Positions 17,505 to 25,601 of a stretch of DNA of 64,000 bases are shown here, one piece after another (the stretch's first letter is position 1; every line of letters begins with the position of its first letter). Below the pieces are notes generated by a model. It saw nothing but the letters and a program-made list of their open reading frames with translations. It did no database searches and was not told where the DNA came from. This DNA comes from UBA7434 sp042090785 (GTDB taxonomy: Bacteria > Pseudomonadota > Gammaproteobacteria > Pseudomonadales > UBA7434), in NCBI GenBank assembly GCA_042090785.1, contig JBELIP010000004.1:1-64000 (forward strand), written 5' to 3'. The translations under genes and the position numbers were made by a program.

Positions 17505-18630
17505 CTTCTTTTTTAGCTAAAGGCTCTTTGCCCGCTTGAGTACGATAAAAATTTTCGACAAACTCAGAAAGGGATTCGCTAGCAATGGCATCTCGCATGC
17601 CTGCCATCAAATTTTGATAATAGCGCAGGTTATGAATAGTATTAAGCTGCGCGCCCAGCATCTCTTTGCATTTATCTAAATGGTGCAAATAAGCACGACT
17701 AAAATTTTGGCATGTATAACAATCACAAGATTTATCTAACGGCCCTGTATCGTGGCGATGCACCGCATTCCTAATTTTAATAATGCCAGTCGATGTAAAT
17801 AGGTGGCCATTTCTCGCATTCCGCGTTGGCATCACACAATCAAACATATCAACACCGCGTAACACAGCTTCAACCAAATCGGTTGGTGTACCTACACCCA
17901 TTAAATAACGCGGTGCATCTTCTGGCAGCTGTGAAGATAAACCATCTAACACATGAAGCATTTCATCTTTGGGCTCACCCACCGACAAACCACCGATCGC
18001 ATAACCATCAAAGCCAATATCAACCAAGCCTTTAAGCGACTCTTCTCGTAAATGTTGATACATACCGCCTTGGATAATACCGAACAAAGCAGCAGGGTTA
18101 TCGCCATGCGCCTGTTTACTGCGATCGGCCCAACGCAACGATAACTCCATAGATGCACGCGCCTGCTCTTCCGTTGCTGGATAAGGCGTACACTCATCAA
18201 AAATCATAACAATGTCCGAACCCAGAGCATGCTGTACCGCAATACTCTTTTCGGGATCAAGAAAAATTTGGCTACCATCAACAGGCGATTGAAACTTAAC
18301 ACCTGCCTCACTGATCTTGCGCAGCTTACCCAAACTCCAGACCTGAAAACCGCCGGAATCTGTCAATATAGGTTTATCCCAACCAATAAAATCGTGAAGA
18401 TCACCGTGTGCAGCAACAACCTCGGTACCAGGGCGCAGCATCAGATGAAACGTATTGCCTAAAATAATTTCAGCGCCAATGGCATGAATATCTTTTGGCA
18501 ACATACCTTTAACCGTACCGTAAGTCCCCACCGGCATAAACGCAGGCGTTTGCACTACACCACGATCAAAACGAAGCTGACCACGACGCGCAAGACCGTC
18601 TTTAACACTAACAGAAAATTTCAATGGCAC
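17497..18630 (-). CDS. tgt: tRNA-guanine transglycosylase
   Basis: Exchanges G34 for preQ1 in GUN-anticodon tRNAs, on the queuosine pathway. The 377 residues are full length. Motifs: DSGGFQVWSLG (catalytic Asp), GGLSVGEPKDEM, the nucleophile region FDCVMPTRNARNGHLFT, and the zinc site CDCYTCQNFSRAYLHHL. The start is GTG at 18630 with AGAG upstream; no ATG fits. It lies downstream of queA on the same strand, the usual pairing. Confidence 0.96.
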   Translation of the reverse strand: MPLKFSVSVKDGLARRGQLRFDRGVVQTPAFMPVGTYGTVKGMLPKDIHAIGAEIILGNTFHLMLRPGTEVVAAHGDLHDFIGWDKPILTDSGGFQVWSLGKLRKISEAGVKFQSPVDGSQIFLDPEKSIAVQHALGSDIVMIFDECTPYPATEEQARASMELSLRWADRSKQAHGDNPAALFGIIQGGMYQHLREESLKGLVDIGFDGYAIGGLSVGEPKDEMLHVLDGLSSQLPEDAPRYLMGVGTPTDLVEAVLRGVDMFDCVMPTRNARNGHLFTSTGIIKIRNAVHRHDTGPLDKSCDCYTCQNFSRAYLHHLDKCKEMLGAQLNTIHNLRYYQNLMAGMRDAIASESLSEFVENFYRTQAGKEPLAKKEDV

Positions 18631-18705
18631 TCTCTAAAATTATTTTTAACAATTAAAATATTGTGGGGATTGGAAAGCTAATAAACTTTAGCTAATCAAC
18701 GCTTG

Positions 18706-18733
18706 CTTATAAACACTAACTTATAAACATAGC
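18706..18733. repeat. 14-bp tandem duplication across the queA stop
   Basis: CTTATAAACACTAA (18706-18719) is followed by CTTATAAACATAGC; the first 10 bases match. The queA stop codon (18716-18718) lies inside the first copy, so the 3' end of the gene has been duplicated into the non-coding side. Confidence 0.7.
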
Positions 18734-19738
18734 ATCGCCATAAGAGAAAAAGCGATACTTCTCTTCTACCGCTTTTTGATAAGCATTTAATGTGTTTTCA
18801 CGCCCAGCAAAAGCGCTAACCAGCATAATTAAACTGGATTCAGGCAAATGGAAATTAGTGACCATGGCATCAATACTTTTATATTTATAACCTGGGTAAA
18901 TATAAATTTCGGTATCGCCGTAATAGGGTTCAATCCAGCCTGGTGCAACACTTGCGGTTTCAATACAACGAACTGAAGTCGTACCCACGGCAATAATCCT
19001 ACCACCTGCTGATTTTGCCTCACGAATTTGATTACAAACATCCGCATCCACTTCAGCATACTCAGCATGCATTTTATGGTCTTCAATTCGCTCTGCTCGC
19101 ACCGGTTTAAACGTACCAGCACCCACATGCAAAGTAACAAAGGCAAAATTAACACCTTTGTCGCGCAAAGTATTTAAAATAGACTGATCAAAATGTAAGC
19201 CCGCCGTTGGTGCTGCAACAGCACCCTCTCTTTCAGAATAAACCGTTTGATAACGCTCTTTATCCATCTCTTCATCTTCACGATCGATATAAGGTGGCAA
19301 TGGCATATGGCCAACCTCCTGAAGGACCATAGCTAAAGAGGCTTCATCATCGCTTTCAATTAGGAACATATCATCTAAGCGATCGATAACACGAATAGAC
19401 AAATCTTTATCGAGTAAAATTCGGCTACCTGGCTTCGGCGATTTACTGGCGCGAATTTGAGCAACAGCTCTTGAACCACTGGTAATTCGCTCTACTAACA
19501 CCTCTACTTTACCGCCGGTTTCCTTTTCACCAAACAAACGCGCAGGAATAACCCGCGTATTATTGAATATCAATAAATCGTTAGGCTGCAAAAGATCAAC
19601 TAAATCGATAAAACCATGATGACCAAGAGCCCCGTCTTTACGCCCCAAAGTCAGTAAACGCGAAGCGGTACGTTGTTCAGCTGGATAACGAGCAATCAAT
19701 TCATCAGGGAGTTGGTATTGAAAATCAGTTAGATTCAT
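18716..19738 (-). CDS. queA: S-adenosylmethionine:tRNA ribosyltransferase-isomerase
   Basis: Transfers the ribosyl part of SAM to preQ1 in tRNA to form epoxyqueuosine. The 340 residues begin with the typical DFQYQLPDELIARYPAEQRTASRLL. Conserved stretches RVIPARLFGEK, GAVAAPTAGLHFD, VTLHVGAGTFKPV, VGTTSVRCIE and VTNFHLPESSLIMLVSAFAG are all visible. It precedes tgt by 85 bases. Confidence 0.96.
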   Translation of the reverse strand: MNLTDFQYQLPDELIARYPAEQRTASRLLTLGRKDGALGHHGFIDLVDLLQPNDLLIFNNTRVIPARLFGEKETGGKVEVLVERITSGSRAVAQIRASKSPKPGSRILLDKDLSIRVIDRLDDMFLIESDDEASLAMVLQEVGHMPLPPYIDREDEEMDKERYQTVYSEREGAVAAPTAGLHFDQSILNTLRDKGVNFAFVTLHVGAGTFKPVRAERIEDHKMHAEYAEVDADVCNQIREAKSAGGRIIAVGTTSVRCIETASVAPGWIEPYYGDTEIYIYPGYKYKSIDAMVTNFHLPESSLIMLVSAFAGRENTLNAYQKAVEEKYRFFSYGDAMFIS

Positions 19739-19913
19739 GGCGCGTAAAAACTACTTATTAGTTTAATCGAGAATTGTTGCGCAGGTTAGCGGAAAAACGT
19801 AATGTAAGCCAGTGATTTACCGGACAATCTTATTTAAGGCATAGCTCATTACATTAGGTTTAACATGGCAGAGTCATACCTACTATCTAGAAGTGATAAA
19901 ACACGTTTAGCAC

Positions 19914-19941
19914 TTGCACCGCGCAAATCCGCTGATATAAT
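19914..19941 (+). promoter_or_regulatory. tRNA-Leu promoter
   Basis: TTGCAC (19914-19919) and a perfect TATAAT (19936-19941) are 16 bp apart, followed by a GC-rich discriminator (CGCAGCCCG) typical of stringently controlled stable-RNA promoters. The tRNA begins about 78 bases after the expected start. Confidence 0.75.
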
Positions 19942-20025
19942 CGCAGCCCGTTTGAGGCCACTAAAAGTATTCGCCTATAACGTTTAGCGCAAGATTCAAA
20001 GCGCCAAGTTAAACAGTAAAGTAAA

Positions 20026-20110
20026 GCCAGTGTGGTGAAATTGGTAGACACGCTAGATTCAAAATCTGGTTCCTTCGGGAGTGGCGGTTCGAGTCCGCCC
20101 ACTGGTACCA
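20026..20110 (+). tRNA. tRNA-Leu (anticodon CAA)
   Basis: An 85-base class II tRNA with encoded CCA. The acceptor arm GCCAGTG pairs with CACTGGT (one G-U), discriminator A, then CCA. The anticodon stem CTAGA/TCTGG closes the loop TTCAAAA, giving anticodon CAA. There is a long variable arm (TTCCTTCGGGAG) and a T arm GGCGG-TTCGAGT-CCGCC. Its last 17 bases are repeated downstream in the 178-bp array. Confidence 0.95.
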
Positions 20111-20113
20111 AAT

Positions 20114-20147
20114 AAAAAAACCCTGCCTCTTTTTGGCGGGGTTTTTT
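20114..20147 (+). terminator. Terminator after tRNA-Leu (repeat unit 1)
   Basis: CCCTGCC (20121-20127) pairs with GGCGGGG (20135-20141) around TCTTTTT, flanked by seven As and six Ts. It would work in both directions, ending the tRNA transcript and transcripts from the convergent transporter gene. Confidence 0.85.
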
Positions 20148-20235
20148 GTTTGGTACTGGTGGGTGGCGAGTACCGCCACCGGTTCGACAAATTGCGAAAG
20201 TAATTTGGACGCAGAGCAAAGCGATGCGCTTGCGA

Positions 20236-20335
20236 NNNNNNNNNNNNNNNNNNNNNNNNNNNNNNNNNNNNNNNNNNNNNNNNNNNNNNNNNNNNNNNNN
20301 NNNNNNNNNNNNNNNNNNNNNNNNNNNNNNNNNNN
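20236..20335. other. Scaffold gap (100 Ns) inside the repeat array
   Basis: Exactly 100 Ns, the conventional size for a gap of unknown length. With the Ns removed the flanks join to the sequence seen in the intact unit (TGCGA + AGCAAG), so the missing part may be a whole number of 178-bp units. Confidence 0.9.
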
Positions 20336-20390
20336 AGCAAGTGACAAGAGCCCTTAGGCTATTGTCATCATTCCGCCCACTGGTACCAAA

Positions 20391-20425
20391 TAAAAAAAAC
20401 CTGCCTCTTTTTGGCGGGGTTTTTT
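20391..20425 (+). terminator. Terminator copy in repeat unit 2
   Basis: Second copy of the terminator-like hairpin: eight As, CCTGCC, TCTTTTT, GGCGGGG and six Ts. It has one C fewer and one A more than copy 1, leaving a mismatched G at the stem base. On the minus strand it probably helps end the transporter transcript. Confidence 0.65.
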
Positions 20426-20582
20426 GTTTGGTGCTGGTGGGTGGCGAGTACCGCCACCGGTTCGACAAATTGCGAAAGCAATTTGGACGCAGAGCAAAGC
20501 GATGCGCTTGCGAAGCAAGTGACAAGAGCCCTTAGGCTATTGTCATCATTCCGCCCACTGGTACCAAACAAACACATTCTAG

Positions 20583-21470
20583 CTAATGTGTTGCCACCAT
20601 AAATGTGCCGATTAAAGCCAGTACAATCCCAACAACTTTTCTTACCGTAAACTGCTCTTTCAACAGTAAATACGCCAATATAATAATAAACACCGTCGAT
20701 AATTGATTATAAATTGCTGCTCTTCCAGCATCGAGGTATTTAAATCCAGCTATCCAAGTTATCGAGGCAAGAAACGGCCCCAAAATAGCCATAGGAATCA
20801 TGGTTAACCAAGTGTCTGAACGGTAAAAACCTAAAAATAATTTCTCTTTTACTACTTTAGGATGCCTTATATAAACCCATATAATCATTACGACAATGGC
20901 AATGAGATAGCGATAACTCGACACCCAAAGGATTGATGACTCACGAAAAATATCACGCACCATAAGAATAGAAACCGCCATAATAATATGCGCAGAAGCC
21001 GCTAGTAATAACCCTATCCATAAATCTTTTGAGCTTTTAATTTGCGCTGTCATTGTGGCACCCACAAAAACACCCGATAGCACAAGAAAGCCACCGACAA
21101 GTTCCCAACTAGTTAGCATTTCGCCAAACATCAAAAAGCCTATACAGGTTATTGCAGGTGAATATGCGCAATCTGCAAGCGCCTGCAAACTGGCACCTAA
21201 ACGGTTAAGCGCTGCGGCAATCATAGGGTCAGCAACACAAATACCAATCACTGCACTCACTGTAAGAAGCAAGTAATCAGTCACAGGCAAATCAATGAGA
21301 AAAGGCTCACCCAAGACGAGCATGGCAATGACTAGGCAGGCAATCGCAATACAGTTTTTGAAAAAGGTCAATGGAATAGGAGGTATCTGATAACCAGCAA
21401 CCCGCATAAGGATTACCGAAAACGACCAAAAAACCGCAGAACTCACCGCGTATAAATCGCCAATAAACAT
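20583..21470 (-). CDS. EamA/DMT family transporter
   Basis: A 295-residue membrane protein with ten predicted helices in two EamA repeats: repeat 1 about 1-135 (LYAVSSAVFWSFSVILMRVAG) and repeat 2 about 150-293 (WIGLLLAASAHIIMAVSILMVRD, then KYLDAGRAAIYNQLSTVFIIILAYLLLKEQF). The family moves amino acids, nucleosides or other small metabolites; the substrate cannot be read from sequence. It stands alone, with its 3' end against the tRNA-Leu repeat array. Confidence 0.85.
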   Translation of the reverse strand: MFIGDLYAVSSAVFWSFSVILMRVAGYQIPPIPLTFFKNCIAIACLVIAMLVLGEPFLIDLPVTDYLLLTVSAVIGICVADPMIAAALNRLGASLQALADCAYSPAITCIGFLMFGEMLTSWELVGGFLVLSGVFVGATMTAQIKSSKDLWIGLLLAASAHIIMAVSILMVRDIFRESSILWVSSYRYLIAIVVMIIWVYIRHPKVVKEKLFLGFYRSDTWLTMIPMAILGPFLASITWIAGFKYLDAGRAAIYNQLSTVFIIILAYLLLKEQFTVRKVVGIVLALIGTFMVATH

Positions 21471-21671
21471 TATTATTATTTGCCCTTCTTAACCTAACTG
21501 CTTGAATGTAAGAAATACAATAACCGCAAGCCTCTAAAATCAAGCCTCTATATCTCTATATAAAGAAGCTATCTATTCATGTCAGCCAATAGGACGAGAG
21601 AAAAAGAAGTTAAACCGTATTATTAGAATAAGAAATATTATAGCGATTACCGTCAGTTATACAAAGCGTAA

Positions 21672-22520
21672 TTATGGTGCCAACGGATGCTCAATAAAAC
21701 GAAGATTTGCCGCAATATTGTTGACCTTTAAGTCTTTAAGATTAGGGTACTTGTCATCGACATACTGCATATCTCTGTGCATCTTGTCATAAATGGCTGC
21801 CTCAGCGCCATCCTCTACAGCAAGACCAAAGATATTTTCACCCATATCAAGCTCAATATGACAATTACATAAATAAGAAACCTCGCCCGACTTCACCTCA
21901 AAGGTAATGGGTGGCCGATGATCCGAATCAAAATAAGCAAAGTCTTCTCCACCAGCAGTAATCAATTTCCACTTAGAGATTTCATACATGCCCGGCTTAA
22001 GCTCAAAAGCTAACACACTGCCCGCTTGATCTTTAGCACTAGCAATATCGCTTGCTAAAGTCAGAGAAACTCCTTCGCTCTCCGACGTATAAGACAATAA
22101 CTTATTGTTCGCGCCAATCGATGTATTAGGTCCGTTTAGCTCTGAAATATTGGCACCTACTTTAGAGTGTTCATATGAGCTTCTTTGGCGTGAGCTTTTA
22201 GAACTCATTTCAAATTCGATACCGGTTTTTTTATCTCGAACAAAGAAAAAAGCAATAGCTCCTCGTTGAGTCAGAGCATTAATATCACGTGTAATAGAGG
22301 CAACTAATAAACCTTTATTGGCAGAAGGGATAATGTCTGTATGCGATGTGTTGGCGTAATCAGTATTATTAGTTACGGCACAAGATACTAACAAAACCAT
22401 AAACGAACACAATAAAAACCGAGACGCCGATTTATAACCTATAAAATTTTGGTCATAATTGTTTGAGGTGCTATCACAAGAGCCACTAAGGCTGAACCTA
22501 ATACCATTAAAATTAAACAT
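21672..22520 (-). CDS. Putative lipoprotein of unknown function
   Basis: A 282-residue protein not recognised. A hydrophobic stretch SRFLLCSFMVLLVSCAVTN around 33-51 ends in a lipobox-like LVSC, but about 33 polar residues precede it, so the true start may be internal. The mature part has a long Ser/Asn-rich region, then beta-type segments (GSVLAFELKPGMYEISKWKLI, ITFEVKSGEVSYLCNCHIEL), resembling the style of surface-exposed lipoproteins. The charged run DKMHRDMQYVDDKYPNLKDL is near the end. It is monocistronic between the transporter and msrQ. Confidence 0.6.
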   Translation of the reverse strand: MFNFNGIRFSLSGSCDSTSNNYDQNFIGYKSASRFLLCSFMVLLVSCAVTNNTDYANTSHTDIIPSANKGLLVASITRDINALTQRGAIAFFFVRDKKTGIEFEMSSKSSRQRSSYEHSKVGANISELNGPNTSIGANNKLLSYTSESEGVSLTLASDIASAKDQAGSVLAFELKPGMYEISKWKLITAGGEDFAYFDSDHRPPITFEVKSGEVSYLCNCHIELDMGENIFGLAVEDGAEAAIYDKMHRDMQYVDDKYPNLKDLKVNNIAANLRFIEHPLAP

Positions 22521-22914
22521 AATAATAAATCAACAATTGACGGTAGTGTCCGATATTAAACTGCTCACATATCAATAAGACGCTTTTGCGTAAAAAAACC
22601 CCACCTTACAGATTCAACTAAATACGTTAATGCGACAACCAACTTGATGAATGTGAAATAGGTCCTGACTTTATTCTTTTTTAGCTTAATTTCAGCTGAC
22701 GAGATTAATTTTTATAATGTAAAAGTTACTCATAGGAAGAAGCACTTAATAAACATTAAGGCTTAAATATCTCTGCATACATCCTCGCTATGTCGGTCAC
22801 GACAAAGCAAGAGTCGACATTCAATTAGATGATGTTTGATTATAACAACTTTCATGAAGTTACTAGCAGAACAACCGCTAGATTTGGCAACGAACCACTA
22901 TATCGGTTTAATGC
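22521..22914. other. 394-base intergenic region
   Basis: AT-rich region between the lipoprotein gene and the end of msrQ. No conserved frame, tRNA or clear terminator was found. A small hairpin ACGC-TTTT-GCGT lies near 22583 but lacks a correctly placed T-run for either neighbour. Confidence 0.4.
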
Positions 22915-23553
22915 TTATGCGTTACGCTTGTTTTTCGCTCTGGTTTTAATAGCGCGGTTTATTTTTCTCTTTACCAATGGCAACCGAAATAGCATTAACA
23001 GAAAAAATATTGCTACATATATCAGCGGCTCAAATAAATCACTGCGCGCCTGCCAAATAATATGCAGCAAAACCAGTGCACTCACAATATAAATTAACTG
23101 ATGCAAACGCGACCACTGCCGCCCAAGCTTGCGTTGCCATTTATTCGTTGATGTTACCGTTAGAGGCAGCAAACATAACCACGCCAGAAAACCCACCGTG
23201 ATATATGGCCGCTCGAGAATGTCCATCCATAAATCTTGCCACTGCAAAGCCAGTAAAAATAGACAATAAACAAGCAAATGAATAAGCGCATAGAAAAAAG
23301 TAAATAGCCCTAGCATACGCCGGTAATGGACCCATTCGCTTGAATGCGTAAGAAGGCGTAACGGTGTAATTCCCAGAGTGAACATTAAAAAGTACAGCGC
23401 CCACTCACCCGCAATATGCGAGAGCGCTTTAGCGGGATCAGGTCCCAACGAATCTTGCAATACACCCTGAACTAACGAGACTAGTGGCAGTAAAGCCAGT
23501 AAAAAAACCAATACCTTAATTGCAATACGATTTTTTTTAAACACATTAACCAT
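22915..23553 (-). CDS. msrQ: Heme-binding subunit MsrQ of periplasmic methionine sulfoxide reductase
   Basis: A six-helix b-type heme membrane protein that passes quinol-derived electrons to MsrP. The 212 residues match E. coli YedZ. Heme-ligand regions are GEWALYFLMFTLGITPLRLL, FFYALIHLLVYCLF (His) and RQWSRLHQLIYIVSALVLLHIIWQ (two His). ATG 23553 overlaps the msrP stop by one base (TGATG), so translation is coupled. A TTG one codon upstream is unlikely to be used. Confidence 0.93.
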   Translation of the reverse strand: MVNVFKKNRIAIKVLVFLLALLPLVSLVQGVLQDSLGPDPAKALSHIAGEWALYFLMFTLGITPLRLLTHSSEWVHYRRMLGLFTFFYALIHLLVYCLFLLALQWQDLWMDILERPYITVGFLAWLCLLPLTVTSTNKWQRKLGRQWSRLHQLIYIVSALVLLHIIWQARSDLFEPLIYVAIFFLLMLFRLPLVKRKINRAIKTRAKNKRNA

Positions 23554-24536
23554 CAAAAATTCCGTTTTAAATCCATACCCTTGTAAAGACCAGCCACTTG
23601 CTCGGCATAGCCATTAAAGGGCAATGTATCCATACGATTGGGCTTTAATAAAGAATTCGGTAGGCGTCGCTCACTCGCTTGACTCCAACGCGGGTGACTT
23701 ACTGCAGGATTAACATTCGAGTAAAAACCGTATTCGCTGGGCGCGGTTTTATTCCAACTCGTTGCAGGTTTGCGATCAGTTAAACGAATTTTGACAATGG
23801 ATTTAATACTTTTGAAGCCATACTTCCAAGGGACTATTAAGCGAATAGGTGCACCATTTTGATTGGGCATGGTTTTACCGTACACACCAACCGCTAAAAT
23901 GGTTAATGGGTGCATAGCTTCATCAAGACGAAGCCCTTCAATATAAGGCCAATCAATAGTGCCAAAACGCGAACGCTGACCACGCATCTCACTGGGACGG
24001 TAAAGGGTTTCAAACGCTACATACTTCGCTTTACTGCCAACGCCATAACGCTTGAGTAAATCTGCTAACGGAAAACCAATCCACGGCACCACCATAGACC
24101 ATGCCTCCACACAACGTAAACGATAAATACGCTCTTCTAAATCATGTGGTTTAAGAATATCTTCTAGGGTGTAAGTACCCGGCTTATCAACCTCGCCTTC
24201 TATGGTTACCGACCAAGGGTCGGTCACTAACTTTGAAGCATATTTTTCAGGATCGGTTTTATCGGTACCAAATTCATAAAAATTGTTATAGCCGGTAACA
24301 TAGCGATACGGTGTTTTAACTTCAGGCGTATAAAAACCAGAGGGCGACATTTTAGAGGCAGGTAAAAAATTTATTGGCGCTGGTTGAGTTTTATCTAGCG
24401 CTAAACTAATAGCAGGTGATAATAAACCTCCCATGGCTACCGCACCTGCCGCCCCCATAAACTGGCGACGGTTAAGATAATTCGATTCGCTAGTAATTTC
24501 TGACGGTAAAATATCGGCCGGTTTTTTTATTAGCAT
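23553..24536 (-). CDS. msrP: Periplasmic methionine sulfoxide reductase catalytic subunit MsrP
   Basis: Molybdopterin enzyme that repairs oxidised methionine in periplasmic proteins. The 327 residues carry a Tat signal (NRRQFMGAAGAVAMGGLLSPA, about 22-42) and the molybdenum-ligating Cys in YRLRCVEAWSMVVPWIG. Other conserved parts are GYNNFYEFGTDK, PNQNGAPIRLIVPWKYGFKSIKSI and the C-terminal LFNGYAEQVAGLY-type motif (LPFNGYAEQV). It forms a two-gene operon with msrQ. The family responds to hypochlorous and related oxidants, in keeping with the oxidative-stress genes near 42-51 kb. Confidence 0.95.
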   Translation of the reverse strand: MLIKKPADILPSEITSESNYLNRRQFMGAAGAVAMGGLLSPAISLALDKTQPAPINFLPASKMSPSGFYTPEVKTPYRYVTGYNNFYEFGTDKTDPEKYASKLVTDPWSVTIEGEVDKPGTYTLEDILKPHDLEERIYRLRCVEAWSMVVPWIGFPLADLLKRYGVGSKAKYVAFETLYRPSEMRGQRSRFGTIDWPYIEGLRLDEAMHPLTILAVGVYGKTMPNQNGAPIRLIVPWKYGFKSIKSIVKIRLTDRKPATSWNKTAPSEYGFYSNVNPAVSHPRWSQASERRLPNSLLKPNRMDTLPFNGYAEQVAGLYKGMDLKRNF

Positions 24537-24649
24537 AGTTATAAACCCTTTAGCTTACTATCATAAATAGCATTTTGAACTACTGGGTTAAAAATAATTC
24601 CCCAAACCACTCGCAATAAGCCGGTAATTCTTCTTCCTTAAGTACAGTT

Positions 24650-24679
24650 TTTATTTACCTAGCTTTTATTTACCTAGCT
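24650..24679. repeat. 15-bp perfect tandem duplication across the pssA stop
   Basis: TTTATTTACCTAGCT occurs twice in a row (24650-24664, 24665-24679). The second copy contains the pssA stop codon (24666-24668) and the codons for LGK, so read-through would repeat the same residues and stop again. Confidence 0.9.
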
Positions 24680-25520
24680 TTGACCAAAGCAAAGCTAGCG
24701 GGCCAGAAAAAGCATACGTCGCTGCAAGTATAAAGAGAACCGTAGGCGGGTTTGAAGCAATTAACACCAACAGTAACAAAAATATAAATAACGCCACAAC
24801 CGATACACGACTAGTAAAATCGATACCTTTAAAACTATGGTAACGAACATTCATAACCATTAAACAACCAACAGCCACGGTTAATAAGCCCATGGCAATA
24901 ACCATAATCAACGGCATAGTTTCTGCGGTATAACCTAAGTCAAAACCCAGCCACACCGATGAAGCAACCAAAGTGGCCGCTGGTGGACTAGCAAGCCCGG
25001 TAAAATAACGGTTATCACTGTTTTCTGCTTGTGAATTAAAGCGCGCCAGCCGAATAGCTGCGCTCGCGACATAAATAAAGGCAACCGCCCACCCTAACTT
25101 ACCTAAGTCAGACAAACACCACATAAATACAATAATGGCTGGCGCTACGCCAAAGGTCACCATATCAGACAGTGAGTCAAACTCCTGACCAAACTTACTT
25201 TGCGTGTTAGTCATTCGTGCCACACGACCATCAACACCATCGAGTAACTGGCCAAAAAATATGGCTAAACCTGCGGCAGCAAAGTCACCATTAATAGCAT
25301 TAATAATGGCGTAAAAACCGGCAAACAAAGCCGCCGAAGTAAATAAATTCGGTAACAAAAAAATACCCTTACGGCGGACTTTTTTACCGTCTTCAGAAAC
25401 CTCTTCAACCAATTCATCAATCGGTAAATACTCTTCTATTATCGAGCTATCATCAGCCGCTGCCTGATTTGTCTCTGCAGTGTTGTTATTTTCATTCACG
25501 GCGTGTTCATTGTCATTCAT
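24666..25520 (-). CDS. pssA: CDP-diacylglycerol-serine O-phosphatidyltransferase
   Basis: Makes phosphatidylserine, precursor of phosphatidylethanolamine, in the inner membrane. At 284 residues it is the integral-membrane (type II) enzyme. The CDP-alcohol phosphotransferase motif is complete: DGVDGRVARMTNTQSKFG followed by QEFDSLSDMVTFG (about 90-120). An acidic N-terminal tail of about 50 residues precedes GIFLLPNLFTSAALFAGFYA. About eight helices follow. It is upstream of msrP, about 130 bases away, and downstream of ilvY on the same strand. Confidence 0.94.
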   Translation of the reverse strand: MNDNEHAVNENNNTAETNQAAADDSSIIEEYLPIDELVEEVSEDGKKVRRKGIFLLPNLFTSAALFAGFYAIINAINGDFAAAGLAIFFGQLLDGVDGRVARMTNTQSKFGQEFDSLSDMVTFGVAPAIIVFMWCLSDLGKLGWAVAFIYVASAAIRLARFNSQAENSDNRYFTGLASPPAATLVASSVWLGFDLGYTAETMPLIMVIAMGLLTVAVGCLMVMNVRYHSFKGIDFTSRVSVVALFIFLLLLVLIASNPPTVLFILAATYAFSGPLALLWSKLGK

Positions 25521-25601
25521 AGTTAGCGCTATTCCAAAACAGTTACAGACATAAGTACATTTATAAATAATCGAAAATTCAGTTTCAACGATTGCTTAGC
25601 A

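Larger units (their letters stand above)
20094..20566 (+). repeat. 178-bp tandem repeats carrying the tRNA-Leu 3' end
   Basis: TCCGCCCACTGGTACCA, the last 17 bases of the tRNA, recurs at 20372 and 20550. The spacing is 178 bases for the second unit, and 278 minus the 100 Ns, again 178, for the first. The two units differ at about three positions. Each contains a terminator hairpin, GGTGGCG/CGCCACC, an 8-bp stem with a GAAA loop (CAAATTGC/GCAATTTG), CGCTTGC-GAA-GCAAGTG and TGACAA-AGCC/GGCT-TTGTCA. The array lies between tRNA-Leu and a convergent transporter gene. The arrangement resembles the E. coli tyrT locus (178-bp repeats containing the tRNA 3' end, source of rtT RNA); sequence relatedness to that locus is not claimed. 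Confidence 0.9.

Noticed and set aside
19887..20525. Minus-strand open frames through tRNA-Leu and the repeat array
   Set aside because: They read the antisense of a tRNA and its repeats and cross the N gap; such frames are a well-known annotation artefact.
20094..20566. tRNA 3'-end copies as att sites of an integrated element
   Set aside because: Copies are only 178 bases apart, with no integrase or cargo between them, and they form a regular tandem series.
20411..20602. Plus-strand small protein within the repeat unit
   Set aside because: It has no ribosome site, begins inside the terminator, and its sequence follows only from the repeat; an RNA role is more plausible.
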